Source of the DNA: Pseudomonadota bacterium
Lineage (GTDB): Bacteria > Pseudomonadota > Gammaproteobacteria > Xanthomonadales > Rhodanobacteraceae
Length of the DNA: 64,000 nt
Direction of reading: 5' to 3'
NCBI GenBank assembly: GCA_018240565.1
Contig: JAFEFO010000034.1
Coordinates: 186,001-250,000, forward strand
Shown here: piece by piece, positions 19,493 to 27,741 of the stretch
How positions within the stretch are numbered: the first letter of the stretch is position 1
Layout: each line of letters opens with the position of its first letter
The notes under the pieces: generated by a model
The model's input: only the letters and a program-made list of their open reading frames with translations
Told to the model about the DNA's origin: nothing
The model's database searches: none
Made by a program: the position numbers and the translations under genes

Positions 19493-21556
19493 ATGCTGAA
19501 ATCCCTGCTGGAATTCAAACCGCGCGACGTGCCCTGGATGGTCGGCCTGCGCAATACCGCCGCGGTCGCCCTGCCGCTGGCCATGGGCGTGGCCAGTGGC
19601 CATCCGGGCGTTGGCCTGGGCATTTCCGCCGGCGCGCTCAACACCATGTTCTCGGACCAGCCGGGCCCGTACCGCCTGCGCCTGCGGCGCATGCTCGGCG
19701 CCGCTGCGGCAGCGGGAATCTCGGCCTTCGCTGGCTACACCCTGGGTGGCAACACGGCGGTCTTCGTGCCCGTCGCCCTGCTCTGGGGGATTGCCGGAGG
19801 CCTGCTTGTCGCGCTCGGCCCGGACACCGGCCGGCTGGGCCTGATCAGCATGATCTTGCTCGTCGTCACTTCGGCTGATCCACGCACACCCGCGCAGGCA
19901 CTCGGCCCGGCCCTGCTGATCTTTGCCGGCGGCGTGCTGCTGATGCTGTTCGCCATCGCCGCCTGGCCCCTGCAACGCTATCGCCCCGAACGCATGGCGC
20001 TGGCGCAGACATGCCGGCAGCTGGCAGCGAGTGCGCGCCAGCGTGACGACACCGCACAAGCACCGCCGGTCACGCAGGCGTTGACCGACGTTGAAGACCT
20101 GTTGCATGGCCACGACCGCGCGCGTGGCGTGGCGATGGACACCTTGCGCGTGCTCGCCGAACTGATCGAACGCATCCGCCTGGAGTTGCTCGCGCTCGGC
20201 GGCCTGCGCGGCGGCAGCACCGAGGACGCCGCCACGCTCGGGCGCCTGCGCGAGTACGCCGCACGCGTGCTCGATGCGATCGCCGTCGCACTCGATGCCG
20301 GACAACCCGCGCTCACCGCCACGGCGGCGCTGGAGGGTTTTGATGCCGCGCAGGATGCGCTCGACCAATCCGCGGGCACGGACAATTTCCATCTGATCGC
20401 GGTTGCACATGCGCGTGCGCTGGGCGGGCAATTGCGCGCCGCCGTGCGCAACACGGACTTCGCCGGCAGCCGCGGCGAGTTGCGTCTGGCCGCGCGCGAA
20501 GCCACGCTGCCGCGCGCATTGCGCCCGCGCAACGCGCTGGCGACCCTGCGCGCGAACCTGCATTTGTCGTCGGTCGCCTTGCGTCATGCGATCCGCTGCG
20601 GCGTCTGCCTTGCCATCGCCATTGCCGGCGAACGCCTCGCCGGCATCGGCCACGGCTACTGGGTGCCGATGACCTGCGCGATCGTGCTCAAACCGGATTT
20701 TGCCGGGACCTTTCGCGTCGGATTGCTGCGCGTCGCCGGCACGCTCGCCGGCCTGGTACTGACCACCGCACTGGTGCACGTCGCGTTCGGCAATGAATGG
20801 GCGCGCATCGCCCTGCTCGCGATCCTGTGTTTCGGCTTCCGCCAGTTGACCACGATGCACTATGGCCTGGGCGTGACCTTGCTCACCGGCCTGATCGTGG
20901 TGCTGCTCAGCTTCGAGGGCATGGCGCCCGGCGACACCATGGCCGCGCGCGCGCTTGGCACGGGCCTGGGCAGTGCGCTCGCGCTCACCGCCTACGCGCT
21001 GTGGCCGACCTGGGAACGCGGCCGCGTGCGCGGCGCCCTGGCGGACCTCATCGACGCGTATCGGCAATACTTCCTTGCCGTTTCCGGCGCCGACACGCGC
21101 GTGCGCGCGGACGTGCGCGCGGCCAGCCGGCGCGCGCGCACCAACGCCCAGGCCTCGCTCGATCGCCTGCGCGGCGAACCGCGCCGCCGCGACCTCGTCG
21201 CTACGGCCGAAGGCGTCTTCGCCAACGCCAACCGTTTCCTGCGCGCGGCAATGGCCCTGGAAGCGGCGCGCCAATCCTTGCCGCCCTTCCAGGACCGCAG
21301 CGCCGTCGAGGCCTTCGCCGGCCGTGTCGAGGCGACGATGCTGGCTTTGGCGCACACCTTGCGCGAGGGCACGCCGGCCGGCGATGTGTCGCTGCGCGAG
21401 GCGCAAAGCCGGTTGCGCGACGCGTTGCGCGCCCGCGCATCGGCCGACGATCCCGTGCTCGTCGCGGCCTGGATCGACGCCAGCGATCGCATCGCCGACA
21501 GCATCGACACGCTCGCGCATTTGCTGCGGCGCGACGCCGCGCGCGGCAACGGTTAA
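19493..21556 (+). CDS. FUSC-family inner membrane protein (YccS/AaeB-like)
   Basis: A 687-residue protein with two blocks of about five to six membrane segments (residues 20-160 and 365-510), each followed by a helical cytosolic region. This is the layout of FUSC proteins such as YccS and the aromatic acid exporter AaeB. Examples are VALPLAMGVASGHPGVGLGISAGALN in the first block and HGYWVPMTCAIVLKPDF in the second. It sits inside the kynurenine cluster, so export of toxic aromatic intermediates such as 3-hydroxyanthranilate is a reasonable inference, not shown. The next gene starts 12 bases after its stop. Confidence 0.85.
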   Translation: MLKSLLEFKPRDVPWMVGLRNTAAVALPLAMGVASGHPGVGLGISAGALNTMFSDQPGPYRLRLRRMLGAAAAAGISAFAGYTLGGNTAVFVPVALLWGIAGGLLVALGPDTGRLGLISMILLVVTSADPRTPAQALGPALLIFAGGVLLMLFAIAAWPLQRYRPERMALAQTCRQLAASARQRDDTAQAPPVTQALTDVEDLLHGHDRARGVAMDTLRVLAELIERIRLELLALGGLRGGSTEDAATLGRLREYAARVLDAIAVALDAGQPALTATAALEGFDAAQDALDQSAGTDNFHLIAVAHARALGGQLRAAVRNTDFAGSRGELRLAAREATLPRALRPRNALATLRANLHLSSVALRHAIRCGVCLAIAIAGERLAGIGHGYWVPMTCAIVLKPDFAGTFRVGLLRVAGTLAGLVLTTALVHVAFGNEWARIALLAILCFGFRQLTTMHYGLGVTLLTGLIVVLLSFEGMAPGDTMAARALGTGLGSALALTAYALWPTWERGRVRGALADLIDAYRQYFLAVSGADTRVRADVRAASRRARTNAQASLDRLRGEPRRRDLVATAEGVFANANRFLRAAMALEAARQSLPPFQDRSAVEAFAGRVEATMLALAHTLREGTPAGDVSLREAQSRLRDALRARASADDPVLVAAWIDASDRIADSIDTLAHLLRRDAARGNG

Positions 21557-21567
21557 ACTTCGGCACC

Positions 21568-22575
21568 ATGCTCAAGATCGACACGCACGCGCACATCCTG
21601 CCCGCCCGCTGGCCGAACCTGGCCGAAAAGTACGGCGACGAGCGTTTTCCGGTGATGGTCGATGCCGATGGCCGCCACCGCATCTACAAGGATGGCAAGT
21701 TCTTCCGCGAGGTCTGGGCCAACGCCTTCGATGCCGAGCACCGCATCGCCGACTACGCGAAGTTCGGCGTGCAGGCGCAGGCGATTTCCACCGTGCCGGT
21801 GCTGTTCTCGTACTGGGCCAAACCGAACCAGGCGCTGGAGTTGCACCGGTTCCTCAACGAGCACACCGCGCAGATCTGCCGCGATCATCCGCGCCACTAC
21901 GCCGGCATCGGCACGGTGCCGCTGCAGTCGCCGACGCTGGCGATCCAGGAAATGGAACGCTGCGTCGAACAACTCGGCCTGCAGGGCGTGCAGATCGGTT
22001 CGCACGTGGAAAACTGGAATCTGGATGCGCCGGAATTGTTCCCATTTTTCGAAGCCGCTGCGGACCTGGGCGCGGCGATCCTCGTGCATCCATGGGACAT
22101 GATGGGCCGCGAAACCATGCCCAAATACTGGCTGCCGTGGCTGGTGGGCATGCCGGCGGAACAATCACGCGCTGCATGCTGCCTGATTTTCGGTGGCGTG
22201 CTCGAGCGCCTGCCGAAGCTGCGCGTCGCCTTTGCCCACGGCGGCGGCTCGTTTCCGTACACGATCGGCCGCATCGAGCACGGCTTCCGCATGCGACCCG
22301 ATCTCGTCGCCACCGACAATGCGCGCAATCCGCGCGAATACCTGCAGCGCGTGTTCTTCGATTGCTGTGTGCACGACGACCGCGCACTGCGCTATCTGCT
22401 CGATGTCGCCGGCGCTTCCCGCGTCATGCTCGGCACCGACTACCCGTTCCCGCTCGGCGAGCAGGAGCCCGGCGCCGGAATCGCCGCGCTTGGCCTTGCG
22501 CATGCCGATGAACAACGCCTCTACAGCGGCGCCGCGCTGGAATGGCTCGGCCTGCCCCCATCCCGTTTCACGTGA
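21568..22575 (+). CDS. nbaD: 2-amino-3-carboxymuconate-6-semialdehyde decarboxylase (ACMSD)
   Basis: ACMSD removes CO2 from the NbaC product, steering it away from spontaneous cyclisation to quinolinate. The metal site of this amidohydrolase starts with H7 and H9 (DTHAHILP). Further ligands lie in ILVHPWDMMG (His), FAHGGGSFPY and GTDYPFPLGE (Asp). The stretch KDGKFFREVW near residue 45 is typical of the family. It has 335 residues; the longer upstream frame is not used because it overlaps the FUSC gene. Confidence 0.95.
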   Translation: MLKIDTHAHILPARWPNLAEKYGDERFPVMVDADGRHRIYKDGKFFREVWANAFDAEHRIADYAKFGVQAQAISTVPVLFSYWAKPNQALELHRFLNEHTAQICRDHPRHYAGIGTVPLQSPTLAIQEMERCVEQLGLQGVQIGSHVENWNLDAPELFPFFEAAADLGAAILVHPWDMMGRETMPKYWLPWLVGMPAEQSRAACCLIFGGVLERLPKLRVAFAHGGGSFPYTIGRIEHGFRMRPDLVATDNARNPREYLQRVFFDCCVHDDRALRYLLDVAGASRVMLGTDYPFPLGEQEPGAGIAALGLAHADEQRLYSGAALEWLGLPPSRFT

Positions 22576-22589
22576 CTGCGGAGATTTTC

Positions 22590-23111
22590 ATGTTGCGATT
22601 CGCATCATTTCTTGTCCTTGTCCTCGCCACGGGCAGCGCCATGGCGCAGACGCCCGGCGAGTATTCGCTGGACCAGGGCATCATCAAGTTCAATGCGCCG
22701 TCCGCATGGCCGGTGATCATGCAAAAGTCCGAAGGCGATCCGCAGTTCGTCGCGTTCCAGGTCAAGGATCCGGCCGATACCGGCAGCGGCGAAGCCACGC
22801 GCGTGACCGTGGAAACACGCCTGCTCAACGACTCGAGCAACTTCCAGCCGATGGTCAATCGCGACGTGGACAAGGCCAAGCAGATGCCCGGCTACGAGCA
22901 GCGTACCGATGGCGTGGATTCCACGACCCTGCGCTATTTCGCGCGCAACGGCAAGACGAAATACGAATACCGTGAAACCTGGTACCTCAACAGCCATCTG
23001 CTCGTGCATGTGCGTTGCGCGCGGCCGCTGCTGGACAAGACCACGGCGCAATGGACGGCCGACTACGAAAAGGGATGTTCGCAAATCATGTCGTCGCTCA
23101 AGCCGCATTGA
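22590..23111 (+). CDS. Secreted protein of unknown function
   Basis: A 173-residue protein with a clear signal peptide (hydrophobic core, then GSAMAQ) and a GGAG site nine bases upstream of the ATG at 22590. The mature part starts TPGEYSLDQGIIKFNAP and looks like an all-beta or alpha/beta periplasmic domain with two Cys near the end. No family is recognised. It lies between ACMSD and kynU, seven bases before kynU. Confidence 0.7.
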   Translation: MLRFASFLVLVLATGSAMAQTPGEYSLDQGIIKFNAPSAWPVIMQKSEGDPQFVAFQVKDPADTGSGEATRVTVETRLLNDSSNFQPMVNRDVDKAKQMPGYEQRTDGVDSTTLRYFARNGKTKYEYRETWYLNSHLLVHVRCARPLLDKTTAQWTADYEKGCSQIMSSLKPH

Positions 23112-23118
23112 TGCGACG

Positions 23119-24408
23119 ATGACTTCCCTGACCGACGCCGCTACCGAAGCCGACGCCCTCGCCCGCGATGCCGCCGATCCGTTGGCTGCGTTCCGCGACG
23201 AGTTCCTGATTCCACCGCATGGCGACGGCCAGCAGGTCTACCTGTGCGGCAATTCGCTCGGCCTGCAGCCGCGCGCGACGCGCCAGGCCCTGCTTGACGA
23301 ACTCGACGACTGGTCGCGCCTGGCGGTGGAAGCGCACTTTCGCGGCAAGCATCCGTGGATGCCCTACCACGCCGAGGTGCGCGAGCACCTGGCCGAAGTC
23401 GTCGGCGCACAGCTGCTGGAAGTGGTGGCGATGAACTCGCTCAGCGTCAACCTGCACCTGATGATGGCGAGTTTCTACCGGCCCACGCGCGAGCGCTGCG
23501 GCATCCTGATCGAGAAGAATCCGTTTCCATCCGATCGCCATGCCGTGGACTCGCAGATCCGTTTCCACGGCTTCGATCCGGCATCCGCGCTGATCGAAGT
23601 CGAGTCCGACGAGGCCGGCGGCACGATTTCCGCGTCTGCCATCGAACGCGCCATCGACGCACATGGCGCACGCACCGCGCTGGTGCTTCTGCCCGGCGTG
23701 CAATACCGCACGGGCCAGGTGTTCGACCTCAAGGCCATCACCCGACTCGCGCACGCGAAAGGCTGCATGGTCGGCTTCGATCTTGCGCACTCGGTGGGCA
23801 ACGTGCCCGTGGACCTGCACGACAGCGGTTGCGATTTCGCCGTGTGGTGCAGCTACAAATACCTCAATTCCGGACCGGGCGCCGTGGCCGGCTGTTTCGT
23901 GCACGAACGCCACGCACGCGCCAATCTGCCGCGTTTCGCCGGCTGGTGGGGCCACGACCAGGCCACGCGATTTGCCATGGGACCAGAGTTTTCGCCAACG
24001 CCCGGCGCCGACGGCTGGCAGTTGTCGAATCCGCCGATCCTCGCACTCGCGCCGCTGCGCGTGTCGCTGGAGATCTTCCACCGCGCCGGCATGAGCGCCT
24101 TGCGCAAGAAATCCATCGCCCTGACCGGCTATCTGGAATCCCTGATCAGCGAACATCTGGCCGACGTGATCGACATCGCCACGCCGCGCGAACCCGCGCG
24201 TCGCGGCTGCCAGCTCTCGCTGCGCGTCAAGGGTGGACGCGAGGCCGGCCGCGCATTGTTTGCGCATCTGGAAACGCACGGCATCATCGGCGACTGGCGC
24301 GAACCGGACACCATCCGCATCGCGCCGACACCGCTGTACAACCGCCACATCGATTGCCTGCACCTCGTGCGCGGCGTGCGCGACTGGCTGGCGCCGCAAC
24401 CCGCCTGA
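23119..24408 (+). CDS. kynU: Kynureninase
   Basis: KynU is a PLP enzyme that splits kynurenine or 3-hydroxykynurenine into (hydroxy)anthranilate and alanine. YLCGNSLGLQP lies near the N-terminus, and the PLP lysine is Lys247 in WCSYKYLNSGPG. PGVQYRTGQ, DLAHSVGNVP and RFAGWWGHD are further family stretches. It has 429 residues. It supplies NbaC with 3-hydroxyanthranilate. Tryptophan dioxygenase, formamidase and kynurenine monooxygenase are not in this window. Confidence 0.96.
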   Translation: MTSLTDAATEADALARDAADPLAAFRDEFLIPPHGDGQQVYLCGNSLGLQPRATRQALLDELDDWSRLAVEAHFRGKHPWMPYHAEVREHLAEVVGAQLLEVVAMNSLSVNLHLMMASFYRPTRERCGILIEKNPFPSDRHAVDSQIRFHGFDPASALIEVESDEAGGTISASAIERAIDAHGARTALVLLPGVQYRTGQVFDLKAITRLAHAKGCMVGFDLAHSVGNVPVDLHDSGCDFAVWCSYKYLNSGPGAVAGCFVHERHARANLPRFAGWWGHDQATRFAMGPEFSPTPGADGWQLSNPPILALAPLRVSLEIFHRAGMSALRKKSIALTGYLESLISEHLADVIDIATPREPARRGCQLSLRVKGGREAGRALFAHLETHGIIGDWREPDTIRIAPTPLYNRHIDCLHLVRGVRDWLAPQPA

Positions 24409-24412
24409 ACGG

Positions 24413-24437
24413 CGACGCAAGCCGGGGACTTGCGTCG
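24413..24437 (+). terminator. Terminator hairpin after kynU
   Basis: CGACGCAAG and its exact complement CTTGCGTCG enclose a 7-base loop, starting four bases after the kynU stop. A short T-poor tail follows, so efficiency is uncertain. It separates the kynurenine cluster from the marR operon. Confidence 0.55.
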
Positions 24438-24438
24438 T

Positions 24439-24459
24439 AATACTGTACCCATTAGTATT
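24439..24459 (+). promoter_or_regulatory. Candidate MarR operator
   Basis: AATACT and AGTATT form an inverted repeat with a 9-base spacer, 28 bases upstream of the marR start and directly after the kynU hairpin. MarR proteins usually bind AT-rich repeats of this size in their own promoter. The region is AT-rich in an otherwise GC-rich window. Assignment is by position and symmetry only. Confidence 0.4.
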
Positions 24460-24486
24460 GCGATAGTTGTATCCTGAAATATATCG

Positions 24487-25011
24487 ATGAGCGCACTTCC
24501 GCCCTGCCCCAGCTTCGATGCCATCGAATCGAGCATCGCCCGTGTCGCCACGCGCCTGCATGGCGCGCCGGTGCGCGATATCGTGTTGTTGCGCCTGATC
24601 AAGCATCTGTCGGCGCGGTTCACCGCGCATGTGGGCCGGATGGTGCGGCCGGCCGGACTGAACGAAGTCAGCTTTCGCACCCTGATGATGCTGTTCGCCA
24701 ATGCCGAAACCGGCATGCATGCCTCCCAGCTCAGCGAAGCCGCCGGCGAAACCCGCGCCAACATGACGCGCATCTGCGACGATCTCTCGCGCAAGGGCCT
24801 GCTGCGGCGCCGCGCGGGCATCGCCGACCGCCGCCGCGTGGTGCTGGAAATCACGCGCAAGGGCGCGGCCTTGATCGAACGCCTGTTGCCGAGGATGTGG
24901 AATGAGCTGGACCTGGGCATGCGCGCGTTGAGCGCAAGGGACAAGCTCGACCTGGAACGCCTGTTGAAGAAACTCGCCGCGGCGCTGGACGCCAAGGAGC
25001 ACACCGCATGA
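24487..25011 (+). CDS. MarR-family transcriptional regulator
   Basis: A 174-residue winged-helix protein. The recognition region is LSEAAGETRANMTRICDDLSRKGLLRR, followed by the wing AGIADRRRVVLEITRKG, the MarR hallmark DRR. It is the first gene of an operon with three efflux components, overlapping the next by ATGA. It probably represses its own operon until a toxic ligand binds, like EmrR. The ligand is unknown. Confidence 0.93.
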   Translation: MSALPPCPSFDAIESSIARVATRLHGAPVRDIVLLRLIKHLSARFTAHVGRMVRPAGLNEVSFRTLMMLFANAETGMHASQLSEAAGETRANMTRICDDLSRKGLLRRRAGIADRRRVVLEITRKGAALIERLLPRMWNELDLGMRALSARDKLDLERLLKKLAAALDAKEHTA

Positions 25012-26450
25012 TCGCCCTTCGCCCCGGACTGCTCGCCGCCGGCATCGTCCTGCTCACCGGCTGTGCGATCCCGCCACGCCCGACGCATCCGGACCTGACC
25101 GCCACCGCGCCGCTGGCCGGCGTCGGATCGTCGTCGACCGCGGCATGGCCGGATGCGCAGTGGTGGCAGCGCTACGGCGACGAACAACTCGACCATCTGC
25201 AAGCACTCGCCTTGCGCAGCGCGCCGACGCTGGCCGTCGCCCGCGCGCGCTTCGACCAGGCCATGCGGCAGACCGACGTGGTGCGCGCCGAGGGCGGATT
25301 GAGCATTTCCGGTTCCGCGCAGGTGCAGCGCGATCGCTTGAGCGAACATGGCCTGATTCCGAGCAGGTTCCTCGGCTTCACCTGGTACAACCAGGGCGAC
25401 CTGGGCGTGCAGTTCCAGTACGACTTCGACTTCTGGGGCAGCCATGGCGCGGACATCGCCGCGGCGACCAGCCGCGCGCGTGCCGCGCAAGCCGAGCGTG
25501 CCGCGGCGCAATCCGTGCTTACTGCCGCCGTCGCGCAAACGTATTTCCAGTGGCAGGCCGACCAGGCGCGTCTCGCCATCCTGCGCGAAATCGTCACCGG
25601 TTACGAACACGGGCGCGCCATCGTTGCCGCGCGCGCGCGCCAGGGCCTGGACGCCGACGACAACGTGCATCGCGCCGACGCCGATCTGGCTGCGGCACGC
25701 GAGCAGATCGCCACGATCGAAGGCGACGCGCGCATCCAGCAGGCCGCGCTTGCCGGATTGCTTGGCGCCGCGCCAGCCGAGCTGCCCGCGCTCGTCGCCC
25801 GACCGCTTCCGTCCGCGGATACGGCGTTGCCCGCCGACGCCGGACTCGACCTGCTGGCGCGCCGCGCCGATGTCGCCGCCAGCCGCTGGCGCGTGGAAGC
25901 CGCCCTGAAGGACGTCGATGTGGCGCGCGATGCGTTCTATCCCGACCTGAGCCTGTCGGCGATGGCGGGATTGTCATCGATCGACCTGGGCAAGCTGCTC
26001 AGTCCCGGTAGTGCGGTGGTTGCTGCCGGTCCGGCCTTGCATTTGCCGATCTTCGAAGGCGGTCGCCTGCGCGCGCGCTTTGGCGTTTCCAAAGCTGCGC
26101 TCGGTGCCGCCGTGGCCGACTACAACGCCGCCGTGGTCGACGCCGCGCACGATGCGGCCACGCAAGCGTTGTCGCTGCGGCAAATCCGTGAGCGGCAGGA
26201 ACAGAACGCATTGCAGCTGGCGGCACAGCAAAGGTTGCTCGCCAGTGCGCGCGCGCGCATGCAACGCGGCCTGACCGACGCCATCCCGGTGCTCGACGCG
26301 GCGCGCACGCTGGATCGCCAGCGCGACGCGACCGTACAGCTGGATGCCGCGGCGTTGGCCGCCGAAATTTCCCTCACACGAGCGCTCGGCGGCGGCTATC
26401 GCGCCGAAGCAGCACTCGAACCCACGCCCCCCGGAGCCCACTCGCCATGA
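25008..26450 (+). CDS. NodT-type outer membrane efflux lipoprotein
   Basis: This is the TolC-like channel of a tripartite pump. A lipoprotein signal ends in LLTGC with Cys19 as the lipid site. Two OEP domains follow with long helices; FDFWGSHGAD and HLPIFEGGRLRARF are typical of the RND/EmrAB-associated NodT family. It has 480 residues. The start and stop overlap marR and emrA by ATGA. Confidence 0.93.
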   Translation: MIALRPGLLAAGIVLLTGCAIPPRPTHPDLTATAPLAGVGSSSTAAWPDAQWWQRYGDEQLDHLQALALRSAPTLAVARARFDQAMRQTDVVRAEGGLSISGSAQVQRDRLSEHGLIPSRFLGFTWYNQGDLGVQFQYDFDFWGSHGADIAAATSRARAAQAERAAAQSVLTAAVAQTYFQWQADQARLAILREIVTGYEHGRAIVAARARQGLDADDNVHRADADLAAAREQIATIEGDARIQQAALAGLLGAAPAELPALVARPLPSADTALPADAGLDLLARRADVAASRWRVEAALKDVDVARDAFYPDLSLSAMAGLSSIDLGKLLSPGSAVVAAGPALHLPIFEGGRLRARFGVSKAALGAAVADYNAAVVDAAHDAATQALSLRQIRERQEQNALQLAAQQRLLASARARMQRGLTDAIPVLDAARTLDRQRDATVQLDAAALAAEISLTRALGGGYRAEAALEPTPPGAHSP

Positions 26451-27607
26451 GCGATTCCCCGATTGCCAACGACACCGGCAATGGCAAGCGCCGCCGCCTG
26501 CTGCTGATCATCGCCACCGTCTTCATCGTCGCCGGCATCGCCTGGCTGGCATTGTGGTGGCTGGTGTTTTCCCTGCGCGAAGTCACCGATGATGCCTACG
26601 TCAACGGCAACCAGGTAATCGTGTCCTCGCAGGTACCCGGCACCGTGACCGCGATCCTCGCCGACGACACCCAGCGCGTCGACGCCGGGCAGGTGCTGGT
26701 CAAGCTCGATCCCACCGATTCCGACCTCGCCTTGGCGAAGGCGCAAAGTGCATTGGCACAGGCCGTGCGCCAGGTGCGCCAACAGACGCAGATGGCTGGC
26801 CAATACGACGCCGCCATCGCCGCGCAGCGCGAAAACCTCGCTCGCGCGCAAGCCGACCTCAAGCGCCGCGAGCCGCTGCTCGCCGAACACGCGGTGGCGC
26901 CGGAAGAAGTCGCGCACGCGCGCCAGGCCGTGGCCGATGCGCAGGCGGCGCTCGACGCCGCCACGCGCCAATCCGCCGCCGCGCACGCGCTGGTCGACGG
27001 CACCTCCATCGCCGACAACCCGCTGGTGCAGCAGGCACGCGCGGCATACCGCGAGGCGTGGGTGAACGCGCATCGCAATGCGATCGTCGCGCCGGCATCG
27101 GGATACGTCGCCCAGCGCAGCGTGCAGATCGGCCAGCGCATCCAGCCCGGACAGGCGCTGCTCACCATCGTGCCGCTGCACGATTTGTGGGTCGATGCGA
27201 ATTTCAAGGAAAGCCAGCTGGCGCACATCCGCATCGGCCAGAAGACCACGGTGCACACCGATGTCTATGGCGGCGACGTGACCTACGCCGGCCGTGTCGA
27301 AGGCCTCGCCGCGGGCACCGGCGGCGCCTTCGCCCTGCTGCCCGCGCAGAATGCCTCGGGCAACTGGATCAAGGTCGTGCAACGCGTGCCGGTGCGCATC
27401 GCACTCGATGCAAAGCAACTCGAAAAGCACCCGCTTCGCGTGGGCCTGTCCACCGAAGTGACGGTCGATACGCACGATCGCAACGGCGCGATGCTGGCAC
27501 CGACGCCGTCGACCAGGGCCGTGGCGCAAACCACGGTTTACAGCGCGGACTTCGCGGCGGCCGACGCGGCGGCGGATGCCATCGTCAAGGCCAATTTGAG
27601 TCACTGA
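26447..27607 (+). CDS. emrA: EmrA-type membrane fusion protein
   Basis: This HlyD-family periplasmic adaptor links the EmrB-type transporter to the outer membrane channel. One membrane segment lies near residues 22-43, followed by DDAYVNGNQVIVSSQVPGTV, a helical hairpin rich in Ala and Gln, and the second lipoyl half with APASGYVAQRSVQIGQ. The end has the usual beta-barrel. It has 386 residues. Confidence 0.93.
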   Translation: MSDSPIANDTGNGKRRRLLLIIATVFIVAGIAWLALWWLVFSLREVTDDAYVNGNQVIVSSQVPGTVTAILADDTQRVDAGQVLVKLDPTDSDLALAKAQSALAQAVRQVRQQTQMAGQYDAAIAAQRENLARAQADLKRREPLLAEHAVAPEEVAHARQAVADAQAALDAATRQSAAAHALVDGTSIADNPLVQQARAAYREAWVNAHRNAIVAPASGYVAQRSVQIGQRIQPGQALLTIVPLHDLWVDANFKESQLAHIRIGQKTTVHTDVYGGDVTYAGRVEGLAAGTGGAFALLPAQNASGNWIKVVQRVPVRIALDAKQLEKHPLRVGLSTEVTVDTHDRNGAMLAPTPSTRAVAQTTVYSADFAAADAAADAIVKANLSH

Positions 27608-27617
27608 CAAGAACATC

Positions 27618-27726
27618 GTCATGCCGGCAGGGATTGCCGGCATCCAGACTGCATGGATGCCGTCCGTGGCAACTGGATTCCCCTCGGCTCGCTGGCGCAA
27701 GCCTCGACCATGCCGGAATGACGAGC
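27618..27726 (+). repeat. REP/BIME-like repeat between emrA and emrB
   Basis: A palindrome (ATGCCGGCA, loop GGGAT, TGCCGGCAT) starts 10 bases after the emrA stop. It is followed by CCAGACTGCATGGATGCC and ends in a partner tail, GCCGGAATGACGAGC. The same parts, in the same order, recur at 30745-30857 and 63440-63548. It may stabilise the upstream mRNA or tune EmrB relative to EmrA. Confidence 0.7.
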
Positions 27727-27741
27727 AAATTGAACTCGACC

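Noticed and set aside
27618-27726. CRISPR repeat units
   Set aside because: The repeats are isolated palindromes far apart, with no regular spacers or cas genes.
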